Assembly: GCF_022397915.1 (NCBI RefSeq)
Contig: NZ_JAKEUO010000013.1
Coordinates: 460 to 64,459, forward strand
From: Vibrio sp. Isolate34
GTDB taxonomy: Bacteria > Pseudomonadota > Gammaproteobacteria > Enterobacterales > Vibrionaceae
Direction: 5' to 3'
Length of the DNA: 64,000 nucleotides
Below, in pieces: positions 53,203 through 62,688 of this stretch; within the stretch, counting starts at the first letter, position 1; each line of letters begins with the position of its first letter. Below the pieces are notes generated by a model that saw only the letters and a program-made list of their open reading frames with translations, was not told the DNA's origin and did not search any database. Both the position numbers and the translations under genes were made by a program.

Positions 53203-54141
53203 TTATTTAGAAAGTTCAGCCAACAAGAACTCGACAAAGGTTCTGTTCTTTAAAGACAGTTGCTTGGTTTTGTAGAGCAAGTGAATCGGCTTAGGTAAAG
53301 GTGCCATGCCGGGTAGTATTTCTAATAGCGCTCCACTCTCTATCTCTTCTGACACTAAAATAGTTGGTTGCAATAACACGCCCACGCCTTGCAGGGCGGC
53401 ATATCGCAATACATCTCCATTATTCGACATCAAACGCACTTGTCCTTTATTCACCGCGCTATGTGTGGCTTGGTGGTTCTGAGGGGCTAGGAGTTGCGTT
53501 TCACTGCTTTGTGCACTCCGCGTTTGTGTATCTCGACCACTCACATCGCGACGGCTGCTATAACTGAATCCAAGCGATGGGTGTTGTGCGAGATCTTCCA
53601 ACACACGAATCTCTGCATGTTGGTTAAGGTACTCTGGAGCCGCGCAATAACACATCTCATAATCCCCTAAATATCTGGCGACTAAACTGGAGTCAGACAG
53701 GTCACCAATTCGCACAATCAAATCAATATCGGAGGAATAGGGATCGACAAGATCGTTGTTCAACACGAGTTCGACATTAATCGTTGGGTGATTCGCAAGG
53801 AACTTCGCCACTATTGGGGCAAGCACCTTGTTCCCATAGGTGACCGGGCAGTTTATTTTTACCGTGCCTTGAGGTTGGTTTTCTAAGGTTTGAATCAGGT
53901 TTTCAGCATTGCTGATGTCTTCAAGAATTCGCTTACATTCTCGATAATAAAGCTGACCTGAATCGGTTAGAGACTGCTTACGTGTAGTGCGATGAATCAG
54001 TTGAGAGTTGAGGCTCGATTCAAGATGATGGACATGTTTACTGATCATAGTCGCCGATAGGTTGAAGTGGTTGGCGGCACTGCGAAAGCTGCCTTGCTCC
54101 ACCACGTAAACGAAGACTTTCATGCTGGTTAACTTATCCAT
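53203..54141 (-). CDS. LysR-family regulator with an insertion
   Basis: A 312-residue LysR: MDKLTSMKVFVYVVEQGSFRSAANHFNLSATMISKHVHHLE (helix-turn-helix), HRTTRKQSLTDSGQLYY and a substrate-binding domain. About 30 residues (SSRRDVSGRDTQTRSAQS, SETQLLAPQNHQATHS) are inserted around residue 200 between LGFSYSSR and GQVRLMSNNGDVLRYA. They are Ser/Gln/Thr-rich and look disordered. It is divergent from the monooxygenase/oxidoreductase pair (54248), its likely target. Confidence 0.9.
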   Translation of the reverse strand: MDKLTSMKVFVYVVEQGSFRSAANHFNLSATMISKHVHHLESSLNSQLIHRTTRKQSLTDSGQLYYRECKRILEDISNAENLIQTLENQPQGTVKINCPVTYGNKVLAPIVAKFLANHPTINVELVLNNDLVDPYSSDIDLIVRIGDLSDSSLVARYLGDYEMCYCAAPEYLNQHAEIRVLEDLAQHPSLGFSYSSRRDVSGRDTQTRSAQSSETQLLAPQNHQATHSAVNKGQVRLMSNNGDVLRYAALQGVGVLLQPTILVSEEIESGALLEILPGMAPLPKPIHLLYKTKQLSLKNRTFVEFLLAELSK

Positions 54142-54247
54142 TAAACACTCTTGGTTGATAAATAATAAACAAAAGGTGAGTTTATCAATTATTAGGGGTT
54201 AATTATATTAATGGCAAATCGATAATTAACTAAAATAAGAGCGTGAA

Positions 54248-54562
54248 ATGCCTCAAACGAATGAAACCATCTTTGTCACTGCTGAACTTAAGATTAAAAC
54301 CAACATTGAACGCGAGGCTGCAGTTGAAGCCATCGAACAGTTTTGCTTAGACATGCAGAGCGAATCGGGCTGCCTACAAGCAATAGCAACCTATGATCAA
54401 AACCAAAGCGACCGCGTGATCTTGTTGGAACAATACGTGAACCGTGAAGCGATCAATCAGCACTTTGGAATGCCTCACACGCAAGCGTTTATCGAGCGTG
54501 ATATTACCGAGTTAGTTCAAGCGTTCGAAACGCAGCTTGAATCAAAAGAGCAGGAGAAGTAA
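54248..54562 (+). CDS. Antibiotic-biosynthesis-monooxygenase (ABM) fold protein
   Basis: A 104-residue ferredoxin-like ABM/YgiN-type protein: FVTAELKIKTNIEREAAVEAIEQFC, ESGCLQAIATYDQN, RVILLEQYVNREAINQHFGMPHTQAF. Such proteins are small cofactor-free monooxygenases or quinol-acting enzymes. The next gene starts 3 nt later, so they are co-transcribed. It is divergent from the LysR at 53203. Confidence 0.88.
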   Translation: MPQTNETIFVTAELKIKTNIEREAAVEAIEQFCLDMQSESGCLQAIATYDQNQSDRVILLEQYVNREAINQHFGMPHTQAFIERDITELVQAFETQLESKEQEK

Positions 54563-54565
54563 GCC

Positions 54566-55540
54566 ATGAAATGGGGAATCCTAGGAACCAGCTTTATCTC
54601 AGGTGTTATGGCAGATGCGATTAAAGGCGATGCTCAAAGTGAACTGTATGCCGTTGCTGGTCGCACAGAGAAAACACTCAATGAGTTTGCGGGGCAGTAT
54701 CAACCAACACGAACCTTCAACAGCTATGAAGCCTTGATTGAAGATGAGTCGGTCGACATTATCTACATCGCTTTACCAAACCACGTTCACCACGAATACG
54801 TGATTAAAGCTGCTCAAAAAGGCAAAGCGATTCTTTGTGAAAAATCGTTATCGGTTGATATGGAAAAAACCGAACAAGCTCTGCAAGCGGTGAAAGAAGC
54901 GGGTGTATTTTTCGCAGAAGGTTTGATGTACTTGAATCATCCATTGATCGCCAAGCTTCATCAAGAACTGGCAACTGGTGAGATTGGTGAAGTGCGTTCA
55001 ATTCAAGGCTCATACGTTGCTGCGATTGATCAATTCGTGAACCCTGCGAGCAAGGGTGCACTGTACAACTTGGGTTGTTATCCAATGTCGCTGATTCACT
55101 CTGTCGTACAACACCAGTTTGGTGAGAGTGTGTTTGATGATGTGCAGATCTCAGCAATCGGTCGACGAGGCCAAGATGGCAATATCTGTGAATCGTCGGC
55201 GATGATGCGCTTCAACGACCGCTTCACCGCGCAAATCCACACCGCAGAAGATCACGGCTTAAAGCACGGCTTCACGATTTTAGGCAGCAAAGGTTGCATC
55301 ACGCTCGACACCAACCCATGGCTACCGACCGAAGAAAATACATTCACGGTTGAGATCTATGAAACATCTAAACGTGAAGTAAAAGTCGAAGCGCAAGGCG
55401 ATGGTTTCCATTATCAAGTGCGCAATATCCGCCAAGCGGTTGAGCAAAGTGAAACACAACTTGCAGCGCCAATGACGACCCATCAAGACTCTCGCGTAAT
55501 CATGAAGTTACTGACTGATTGGGAACAAGCGGCGAGCTAG
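54566..55540 (+). CDS. Gfo/Idh/MocA-family oxidoreductase
   Basis: A 324-residue NAD(P)-dependent dehydrogenase: N-terminal Rossmann domain (MKWGILGTSFISGVMADAI, IALPNHVHHEYVIKAAQKGKAILCEKSLS with the EK motif) and a C-terminal domain with GALYNLGCYPMSLIHSV. It likely oxidises a sugar or sugar-like alcohol. It lies 3 nt after the ABM gene. Substrate is unknown. Confidence 0.9.
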   Translation: MKWGILGTSFISGVMADAIKGDAQSELYAVAGRTEKTLNEFAGQYQPTRTFNSYEALIEDESVDIIYIALPNHVHHEYVIKAAQKGKAILCEKSLSVDMEKTEQALQAVKEAGVFFAEGLMYLNHPLIAKLHQELATGEIGEVRSIQGSYVAAIDQFVNPASKGALYNLGCYPMSLIHSVVQHQFGESVFDDVQISAIGRRGQDGNICESSAMMRFNDRFTAQIHTAEDHGLKHGFTILGSKGCITLDTNPWLPTEENTFTVEIYETSKREVKVEAQGDGFHYQVRNIRQAVEQSETQLAAPMTTHQDSRVIMKLLTDWEQAAS

Positions 55541-55563
55541 TGTCTTAGTCAATTCTATGTTCG

Positions 55564-55611
55564 CCTCATACTTGGTAGCCTCGCAAGCTATCAAGAGTGA
55601 GGTGTTTTTTT
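55564..55611 (+). terminator. Intrinsic terminator of the ABM/oxidoreductase unit
   Basis: CCTCA-TA-CTTG (55564-55574) pairs with CAAG-AG-TGAGG (55592-55602), with an inner AGC/GCT stem, followed by TG and T7. Confidence 0.75.
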
Positions 55612-55738
55612 AATCCCTCTCCCCCATTATCCTCAATAAATACTTTGCATTTGAAACAGCCACAGTGTCCAATATCGGTTAAGACAATATGGACTGAAAA
55701 ACCTTATATTTTAAGGTGTTAAATAGGAATTTTGCTAC

Positions 55739-56077
55739 ATGCGTAAATCAGATAAGAAGATCGAAAATCAGATCAGAGACGTGTTAACCGACGTGTGTGA
55801 AGATACGTTGAAAGGCTACGACGGTTTTCTTTGGGTGACTCATACGGTCAATTTTTCTTCTTTTCCACAAAGCTTAAAAATCGTCTGTGTATTCAACACC
55901 AATCAAGACAGGACGAATTTCCTAGAGGGAGAAGGCCAACAGGAAGTCTCAATGACTATCCAAAAGGCGTTCGGCCAGGTAGGAATTACACTGAAGAATA
56001 TTGATAAACACGTCAGCTACGATACACAAGAAAATTGCGACCGTGACCATCAAGGGAAGTGGAATAAGAGGCTTTAG
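55739..56077 (+). CDS. Conserved hypothetical protein
   Basis: A 112-residue soluble protein: MRKSDKKIENQIRDVLTDVCEDTLKGYDGFLWVTHTVNFSSFPQSLKIVCVF-type alpha/beta start, a mid region with TNFLEGEGQQEVSMTIQ and an acidic/His end (SYDTQENCDRDHQG). It looks like a small family known in Vibrio that is sometimes labelled Fis-like without a visible Fis helix-turn-helix. Function is unknown. It stands alone. Confidence 0.7.
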   Translation: MRKSDKKIENQIRDVLTDVCEDTLKGYDGFLWVTHTVNFSSFPQSLKIVCVFNTNQDRTNFLEGEGQQEVSMTIQKAFGQVGITLKNIDKHVSYDTQENCDRDHQGKWNKRL

Positions 56078-56516
56078 GGAGCGTTGTCATCCTTCCTGTT
56101 TAGATCTCCGAGACTAGCTTATCCAAATTGAGCTTCAACTTTGTAGCGTTCAAACTGAGATTCGATACAGCAAATCCAAGCCCTGTTCTGAGTTCTAGGC
56201 TCGATAACCTTTCATATCCCAAAGCGTATTATTCTCTTTTTGAGAAAATCTGAGCTGATTTTTCGTCAGCAGAAGAAACTTGGTTTCCAAATAAAATTTA
56301 AATCACAAAAATGTATCTTTTCCTCAAGGTTATGATTTTGAATCGACATTTGCTCATTTTCCTTACCACCGATGAAACAAGACAGACGAGCACTTGAACA
56401 ATGCAGCAATGTAGTCGATACTTTTTTTCGTATTTTGATTCCTAAATTGACACGTAAGTTGGCTGACTTTTCGTCTCGTATTTTTGAGTAACGACAGTAT
56501 CGATTAGGAAAACTGA
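56078..56516. other. Gene-free stretch upstream of the large secreted protein
   Basis: About 440 bp, AT-rich. I find no convincing ORF on either strand, no riboswitch consensus and no strong hairpin. The last 12 nt give the ribosome site (TAGGA) of the gene at 56517. Confidence 0.4.
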
Positions 56517-58751
56517 ATGATGAACCCCTACATTTTATGGTTGCTAGCACTCATTCCATTCTACCTAACCGCTAGTAACGCTTTTGCTGCCGGTAAAGCG
56601 ATTGTATTACCCGGATCACATCAACAAGGTGTCGACTTAAGCGATTCGCCAATGTCGGCAACGGATGTTATTGATTGGGAAATCACAAACAATGATATCG
56701 TGTTTGGCTCTTATGCAGACAAAGCCGACAACGAGCGAATTACTGCGATTGGTTACATGTACAACCAAAAGTTGGAGATAAACTCTGGCTGGTTAGAAAA
56801 CGATCTTCGCAATAACGCAGTGCTAAACGGTGCCAATTATGAAGACTTCTTTCTGCATTTCGCTGAAGACACGGTGATTGCCGAAGTCGACAAAAGCCAC
56901 GGTGAAAATACCCTTCTTAATCGAAAACCTATGATCGTCGGTTACACCGCAAGTGAAGACCATGCGGGATTTTTGCTCTATCAACAACCGCCTTGGGACG
57001 CGGATGTGTTTGAAAACTTCGAGCAAGGCGGTGCGCTTTATGTGTATCACGCAGAGCAGTTCGATAGGCTGACACTGAAGTTCTCTCAGTTTGCCAATGG
57101 TGGTCAGTTTTGGCTTGAGTATCCAACAGAAGTTGACGCCCATGGGCAGGTATCACAATGGTCTGTGTTGGATTTGAAGAAAGACAAAACCCTCAATATG
57201 ACCAAGAACCAATCTGTACTGTGTAACCTACCATCTGATTGGGTAAGGGCGACAACTCATGATGGCAGTGGCGCTAGCTATGGCGGAGGTCAGTATTTTG
57301 GTTCTAATTTTGTGCGCGACGGCGGGCGTCTGTATGTGATGAGAATTCGTTGGCAGGGTGATAACGCCAACGACAGACCGCGCCTTAAAGAAGTGAAGCT
57401 CAGAAACAGCTTTCCTGTGGTGAAGCTAACCGATGCGCCTGAAACAACGCCTGATGGAAATGTTATTAGCCAGTGGCGTAAGATCCGTGGTTTTGATGTG
57501 TCTGCCGACTTGAATCAAGACAACTACTTGTCACAAAGTGAGTATAAAAATCGCACCAATAAAAATGCCACTGCTCGATTTCGATGGGAGTCGCGCGTGG
57601 TGCCATTTGGCCGAATGTGGAGTCAGAGCTCGTCATGGGCGCTAGCTAATGTCGCCAACCTCAATTACCTATCGGCGGTTCATGCTTATTATCAGCAAAA
57701 CTGGGCAGAGCAGGGGCTAAATGGTGCTTATAACGATGACACTAACAAACTGCTTGGGGGAAACCAGTTTTATGTTCACTCCGGTGGCACGGTGCAAGAG
57801 CTTGGATTGGTGGTGGGTTCTACCGAGGCTGATGATCTTTATAAAGCGCAATTCTCTGCCTTCTTAAAAAACCTCGCAACTCTCAATCGTGATGCCTTGA
57901 TAGGCTTGAATATTGGGACAGCCAACTTACTTGGGCGTAATGGTCAATCTCACCTTGTGGAAGCAGGCTCTTTATATTTCAGGGAGCATTATGTATTCCC
58001 ATCGACTGGTTTTAGCGGCTATTCGGGTATCTCCAAGTTTTGGGATAACTCGGCATTGGCGTATGCCGAGCAAAGCGTGATCTTTCAAGCAACAACGCGC
58101 TTCGGTCGTGTTCAGTTCTTTGGTGGTTCTGAACAAAACTGGCGACAAGACCAATACTCAGCATTGGCGATTTATTACTTGAATCACCATTCACAACACA
58201 GCTATTTCAACCAGTGGAACAATGGTTATGTTTATGGGAGTGACAACACCACAGCGGATAACTTTTGGAAGGGTGGTGTGCCAAAAAATGTCGCTTATCA
58301 ACCAAGTGCGCTATTGGCGGTTGATTTGGGCGAACCGAGCAATCTCATTCCCGAAGGCTTTGACGCCATTACCTTGATGCTTTCGACAACTACGCCTGTA
58401 CCCGCGGATTACACCATTGTGGGTGATTCATCGATGAATGAAATGGTACATGCAGACTTACCCGATGGAGTGACACACGTATTGCCGACGTATACCTATT
58501 TCTTGCATCAGTCTGAGCGGTTAGTCGTGGCTGGTGGCCCTGAAGATATGGTGTTGGCGAGAGAGTTCGATAAGGGTCGAGTGTTGTACCGAACGGATTT
58601 CCACGGTAAGAACGTGAGCTTTTATGAGGCAGAGAAGCTGACGATTGTATTGGACACGGCAATGAAGCCTGTCGATGCAAACGGCAACGTCGGAGAGTAT
58701 GTCACGCAAATAGAGATAGGTGGCTATGAAGGGCTGTTCTTACTTTATTAG
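56517..58751 (+). CDS. Large unrecognised secreted protein with an EF-hand loop
   Basis: A 744-residue protein with a clear signal peptide (cleavage after AFA, about residue 24). The N-terminal third (25-310) is rich in aromatic beta-strand sequence and resembles carbohydrate-binding or jelly-roll folds. A canonical EF-hand loop lies at 331-342 (DLNQDNYLSQSE). The middle (about 345-600) contains a WGALANVANLNYLSAVHAYYQQ-like helical run, ENDDT-type acidic turns and many Trp/Tyr, as in a secreted glycoside hydrolase or lyase. I cannot name a family or active site. It has no neighbour in an operon. Confidence 0.75.
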   Translation: MMNPYILWLLALIPFYLTASNAFAAGKAIVLPGSHQQGVDLSDSPMSATDVIDWEITNNDIVFGSYADKADNERITAIGYMYNQKLEINSGWLENDLRNNAVLNGANYEDFFLHFAEDTVIAEVDKSHGENTLLNRKPMIVGYTASEDHAGFLLYQQPPWDADVFENFEQGGALYVYHAEQFDRLTLKFSQFANGGQFWLEYPTEVDAHGQVSQWSVLDLKKDKTLNMTKNQSVLCNLPSDWVRATTHDGSGASYGGGQYFGSNFVRDGGRLYVMRIRWQGDNANDRPRLKEVKLRNSFPVVKLTDAPETTPDGNVISQWRKIRGFDVSADLNQDNYLSQSEYKNRTNKNATARFRWESRVVPFGRMWSQSSSWALANVANLNYLSAVHAYYQQNWAEQGLNGAYNDDTNKLLGGNQFYVHSGGTVQELGLVVGSTEADDLYKAQFSAFLKNLATLNRDALIGLNIGTANLLGRNGQSHLVEAGSLYFREHYVFPSTGFSGYSGISKFWDNSALAYAEQSVIFQATTRFGRVQFFGGSEQNWRQDQYSALAIYYLNHHSQHSYFNQWNNGYVYGSDNTTADNFWKGGVPKNVAYQPSALLAVDLGEPSNLIPEGFDAITLMLSTTTPVPADYTIVGDSSMNEMVHADLPDGVTHVLPTYTYFLHQSERLVVAGGPEDMVLAREFDKGRVLYRTDFHGKNVSFYEAEKLTIVLDTAMKPVDANGNVGEYVTQIEIGGYEGLFLLY

Positions 58752-58782
58752 AACGATATTGAAAGTGATTGCACTTGTTGAG

Positions 58783-58806
58783 AGGGCTTCTTTTCGCGGA
58801 AGCCCT
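58783..58806. terminator. Hairpin between converging genes
   Basis: AGGGCTTC (58783-58790) pairs perfectly with GAAGCCCT (58799-58806) with an 8-nt loop. There is no good T-run on either side, so it may be a weak terminator. Confidence 0.45.
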
Positions 58807-58822
58807 TACCATGAAATCTAAG

Positions 58823-59284
58823 CTAGGTTCTTGAGATTAGCTTGTTGTTTTTGCACTGTTTGAACTCTTTGGCTATCCATGACTTTTCATTCAAACCATT
58901 GTCAATTAAGGCAAATAGATAACCATCAACCTTGCTTGAAGCGGTTGGGTATTCTTGAAATACATGCTTGGGATAGCCCGGGTAATTCGTCTCATATTTG
59001 TTGTCTAGTTGCTTGCCTAGCTCTCGCCATTTAACGAATAGTTCTGAAGAAGAGGTTGGTTTTTTGTATTGGCCTAAAATCCGATGATGATGGACTAATG
59101 CCACTTTGGCGCAGTGGTTGGTTTGTACTACCTTCTGTATGAGCTCTGCTTGTGTCTCGCTTATTGTTTTCGCTAATGCATTTTCTTGTTCGATGCGCTC
59201 TATTCGCTCACCAAAGGTTTCAGCGTGCGTAGAAAAGATAACAGAAATGGGTAAAACCAATGCCAAAAGGCGCTTGCAGAACAT
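58823..59284 (-). CDS. Hypothetical exported protein
   Basis: A 153-residue protein with a signal peptide (cleavage after THA, about residue 21). The mature part starts with a helix (ETFGERIERIEQENALAKTISETQ) and holds two cysteines (NHCAKVAL, FKQCKNN) that could pair. No family recognised. It converges with the large secreted protein gene. Confidence 0.65.
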   Translation of the reverse strand: MFCKRLLALVLPISVIFSTHAETFGERIERIEQENALAKTISETQAELIQKVVQTNHCAKVALVHHHRILGQYKKPTSSSELFVKWRELGKQLDNKYETNYPGYPKHVFQEYPTASSKVDGYLFALIDNGLNEKSWIAKEFKQCKNNKLISRT

Positions 59285-59464
59285 AACCTAACTCGTTGAA
59301 TGGATTCATGACTATTATGCCGTTGAGTAACAATATAATTAGCGAATAAACACGCTTAATTGTAAGAATTATTTTTATCGAGTGGATTAATAAATGCTTT
59401 CTCGAGTGAAGTATTCAGGCTCTGAATGGTAATGCGTGAGCCTGAATTTTTGTGGCGATATTCG

Positions 59465-60223
59465 TTATGAATTAATGACTTTGATCCCTTTGTCTTGTAG
59501 CTCGTCAATGACGCTGTTAGGTAGGTTAATATCAGTAATTATGCCATTAAGCGCATCCATATCTAAAGCGTGGAAGCTGGCAATGCGTCCGTATTTGGTT
59601 GAATCTGAAATGAGATAATTAGTGTGGGCTGCTTGAACAATAGCTTGTTTCACTAATACCTTATTTTCACAAGGCGTTGAGAGTCCCTTTAGATTCCAAG
59701 ATGAAGAAGAGATAAACGCGATGTCGATATTCATACCTGCTAAGAACTCAGCTACTTTACCGCCGATACTGGACTGATTTTCGCGATCAATCTTTCCACC
59801 AGTATGGTAGATTTCCGACTGAGTGTTGTTCATCAGGTAAGCTGCAATTGCAAAATCATTGGTGATAATCAACAGGTCGTTTCTTCCAGCAAGATGGTGG
59901 GCGATTTCTAGTGAAGTTGTGCCTGCATCCAGATAAATAGTAGAGAATTCCGGCACAAGCTGTGCGGCAAGTAGGCCGATTTGAGCCTTCTCATCAGCTT
60001 GTTGCTCTACCTTTATGTCATGTGACAACTCGCTGTGAAGTGCTTTGGTAAGTTGAACACCACCGGAAACAGAAATGACTTTTCCTGATGTTTCTAACTT
60101 CACGATATCCCGACGAATAGTCATATGAGATACCTCTAAGTGCTCTACGAGCTCAGAGATACTGATCACTTCTTGGTGTGACAGCAGGGATAAAATGGTT
60201 CTCTGACGTTCAGCTGGGATCAT
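59465..60223 (-). CDS. DeoR-family repressor of the tetronate operon
   Basis: A 252-residue DeoR regulator: N-terminal winged helix (MIPAERQRTILSLLSHQEVISISELVEHLEVSHMTIRRDIVKLE) and effector domain with TIYLDAGTTSLEIAHHL and YHTGGKIDRENQSSIGG. It is divergent from ltnD-otnK-otnC-otnI across a 280-bp spacer, as for YgbI in E. coli. It probably responds to a tetronate phosphate intermediate. The ATG at 60223 follows AAAGAAC. Confidence 0.92.
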   Translation of the reverse strand: MIPAERQRTILSLLSHQEVISISELVEHLEVSHMTIRRDIVKLETSGKVISVSGGVQLTKALHSELSHDIKVEQQADEKAQIGLLAAQLVPEFSTIYLDAGTTSLEIAHHLAGRNDLLIITNDFAIAAYLMNNTQSEIYHTGGKIDRENQSSIGGKVAEFLAGMNIDIAFISSSSWNLKGLSTPCENKVLVKQAIVQAAHTNYLISDSTKYGRIASFHALDMDALNGIITDINLPNSVIDELQDKGIKVINS

Positions 60224-60276
60224 GTTCTTTCTTCTATATTCTTATTTTTCATCATCCTATCAACCTTTCCCTACTT

Positions 60277-60296
60277 TGTGAATATCTGTGAATATC
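60277..60296. repeat. Two direct copies of TGTGAATATC
   Basis: TGTGAATATC (60277-60286) is repeated exactly at 60287-60296, followed by TGT. It lies 55 bp upstream of the DeoR start and may be a regulator binding site. Confidence 0.6.
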
Positions 60297-60401
60297 TGTT
60301 GTAAATGAGTTATTAAAACTGCGATAGCGAACAAAAGTGCCCTTAATGAATGCCTAGAAAGGGGTAAATTACCTCTTGGTGTTAAATTTTGTTAAAAGTG
60401 T

Positions 60402-60441
60402 GACTTATCACTAAGTCGCATTCGGTTTCTTCACATATAAT
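60402..60441 (+). promoter_or_regulatory. Promoter and candidate operator of the tetronate operon
   Basis: The inverted repeat GACTTA-TCAC-TAAGTC (60402-60417) lies directly upstream of and partly over the expected -35 region of a promoter with a perfect TATAAT -10 (60436-60441). A repressor bound here would block RNA polymerase. The DeoR regulator is the likely binder. Confidence 0.5.
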
Positions 60442-60503
60442 CACAAACATAAACAATAATTAACAAATCTAGAATTCAATAATTACGTGAAAGGCATCTT
60501 GTT

Positions 60504-61418
60504 ATGAGTGAAGTTCAATCTGTTGGTGTTATCGGTTTAGGTTCAATGGGCATGGGCGCAGCTAAATCATGTGTACGTGCAGGGCTTGATGTATATGGTT
60601 TCGATTTGAATCCACAAGCGCTTGAAACTTTGGGTGAATATGGCGCCAAAGCGGTATCAACAAGTGCGCTTGAGTTTGCAGACAAACTCGATTCTGTTTT
60701 GGTACTGGTTGTGAATGCGGCTCAAGTTAATACCGTACTTTTTAAAACAGGCTTAGCAGCAGCACTAAAACCTAATACACCAGTTATGGTCTCGGCAACA
60801 ATTTCAGCGGAAGACGCAAAGCAGATTGAAGCTCAGCTATCTGAGTATGATCTTGTGATGCTTGACGCACCTGTTTCAGGTGGTGCAGTAAAAGCAGAAG
60901 CCGGTGAAATGACTATCATGGCTTCAGGTGCGATTACTACATTCGAGGCATTGGCTCCTGTACTCGATGCGACGGCGGCAAAAGTTTACAACATCGGTGA
61001 AGCTATTGGCCTTGGTGCGACGGTAAAGATCATCCACCAATTACTTGCAGGTGTTCACATTGCTGCAGGCGCTGAAGCAATGGCATTAGCAGCTCGCGCG
61101 AATATCCCTCTCGATCTGATGTACGACGTTGTGACTAACGCAGCGGGTAACTCGTGGATGTTCGAGAATCGTATGAAGCACGTTGTTGATGGTGATTACT
61201 CTCCAAAATCTATGGTCGATATCTTCGTAAAAGATTTGAACTTGGTATCGGATACCGCTCAAGACCTAAAATTCCCGCTTCCACTATCAAGTGCAGCACT
61301 GAATATGTTTGTAAGTGCGAGTAATGCTGGCTTTGGTCAAGAAGACGATAGCGCAGTAATCAAAGTGTTCCAAGGCATTGACCTACCGGGTGTGAACACA
61401 CCAAAAGTGGAGAAGTAA
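60504..61418 (+). CDS. ltnD: L-threonate 2-dehydrogenase (YgbJ-like)
   Basis: A 304-residue beta-hydroxyacid dehydrogenase: NAD-binding VGVIGLGSMGMGAAKSCVRAG at 6-26, substrate motif DAPVSGGAVKAEAG, catalytic Lys in GLGATVKIIHQLL. Gene order with otnK, otnC and otnI points to LtnD, which oxidises L-threonate to 2-oxo-tetronate. The next gene starts 2 nt after its stop. Confidence 0.93.
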   Translation: MSEVQSVGVIGLGSMGMGAAKSCVRAGLDVYGFDLNPQALETLGEYGAKAVSTSALEFADKLDSVLVLVVNAAQVNTVLFKTGLAAALKPNTPVMVSATISAEDAKQIEAQLSEYDLVMLDAPVSGGAVKAEAGEMTIMASGAITTFEALAPVLDATAAKVYNIGEAIGLGATVKIIHQLLAGVHIAAGAEAMALAARANIPLDLMYDVVTNAAGNSWMFENRMKHVVDGDYSPKSMVDIFVKDLNLVSDTAQDLKFPLPLSSAALNMFVSASNAGFGQEDDSAVIKVFQGIDLPGVNTPKVEK

Positions 61419-61420
61419 TC

Positions 61421-62677
61421 ATGTTATTAGGTGTTATTGCAGACGATTTTACAGGTGCAACAGACATTGCCGGTTTCTTGGTTGAAAACGGGATGCGCAC
61501 TATTCAATTGAACGGCATTCCGACGGGTGATTTTGATGCTTCAGCCGATGCGGTCGTGATCAGCCTTAAATCTCGCTCTTGCCCAGTAGATGAAGCGGTA
61601 ACCGACTCGGTGACTGCGCTTAAATGGCTTCAATCCCAAGGCTGCCAACAGTTTTACTTCAAATACTGCTCGACGTTCGACAGCACTGCTGAGGGAAATA
61701 TCGGTCCCGTAACCGATGCACTCTTGGCTGAACTTGGCGAATCTTTCACTATGGTTTGCCCTGCATTACCTGTTAATGGTCGCACGGTTTACAACGGTCA
61801 CCTGTTTGTTTTTGGTGAGTTATTAAGTGATTCAGGCATGCGTAATCACCCAGTTACACCAATGACAGATTCAAGTGTCGTTCGCATGATGGATGCGCAA
61901 TCAGAGGGTGTTTCTGGCTTGGTTAACTTCCAAACCATTGAACAAGGCTCTGAGGCAGTCACCGCTCGTTTTGATGAACTAAAAGCTCAAGGCAACCGCT
62001 ATGCGGTCGTTGATGCTTTTAATGCTGAGCACTTGGTGACGTTAGGCCAAGCCGCTAAATCTCTGAAGTTAATCACAGGTGGTTCAGGCTTAGCAGCGGG
62101 CATCGCAAAAAACTGGACTGAACATCTTGCTGACCAAAGCGACGCAAAAAACGCAGGTAGCCCAATAAAAGCGCCAACGGTTGTGTTCTCGGGTTCTTGC
62201 TCGGTAATGACTAATCAACAAGTTACGGCTTACAAGCAACTCGCTCCTCATTTCGCTATCGACGTGAAGGCATGCTTAACCAACGACAAATACGCCAATG
62301 AAGTATTCGATTGGGTGATGACTAACAACCAAGGTGAGCTTGCTCCTTTGGTGTATGCAACTGCGGATGCGGCTGCACTGAAAGCTATTCAAGAAGAATA
62401 CGGTGCACAAGCTTCAAGCCATGCCGTAGAACAGTTCTTTAGCCAGTTAGCTATCAAGCTACAGCAACATGGCGTGAAAAATTTCATCGTTGCTGGTGGT
62501 GAAACCTCAGGTGTTGTGACGCAAAGTTTAGCGGTTAAAGGTTTCCATATCGGTCCTCAAATCGCACCGGGTGTGCCTTGGGTTAAATCGGTTGAAGGTG
62601 AGCTTTCACTAGCACTTAAATCGGGCAACTTTGGTGACGAGAATTTCTTCGCTAAAGCGCAATCATTCTTTTCATAA
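61421..62677 (+). CDS. otnK: 3-oxo-tetronate 4-kinase (four-carbon acid sugar kinase)
   Basis: A 418-residue member of the DUF1537/four-carbon acid sugar kinase family: N-terminal LGVIADDFTGATDIAGFL, mid GGSGLAAGIA and C-terminal IVAGGETSGVVTQSL, the nucleotide-binding motif. It phosphorylates 3-oxo-tetronate with ATP. It lies between ltnD (2-nt gap) and otnC (11-nt gap). Confidence 0.93.
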   Translation: MLLGVIADDFTGATDIAGFLVENGMRTIQLNGIPTGDFDASADAVVISLKSRSCPVDEAVTDSVTALKWLQSQGCQQFYFKYCSTFDSTAEGNIGPVTDALLAELGESFTMVCPALPVNGRTVYNGHLFVFGELLSDSGMRNHPVTPMTDSSVVRMMDAQSEGVSGLVNFQTIEQGSEAVTARFDELKAQGNRYAVVDAFNAEHLVTLGQAAKSLKLITGGSGLAAGIAKNWTEHLADQSDAKNAGSPIKAPTVVFSGSCSVMTNQQVTAYKQLAPHFAIDVKACLTNDKYANEVFDWVMTNNQGELAPLVYATADAAALKAIQEEYGAQASSHAVEQFFSQLAIKLQQHGVKNFIVAGGETSGVVTQSLAVKGFHIGPQIAPGVPWVKSVEGELSLALKSGNFGDENFFAKAQSFFS

Positions 62678-62688
62678 GCGAGATTCAG

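Noticed and set aside
56078-56516. A riboswitch (such as c-di-GMP) upstream of the large secreted protein
   Set aside because: I looked for the conserved core of known classes and did not see one.
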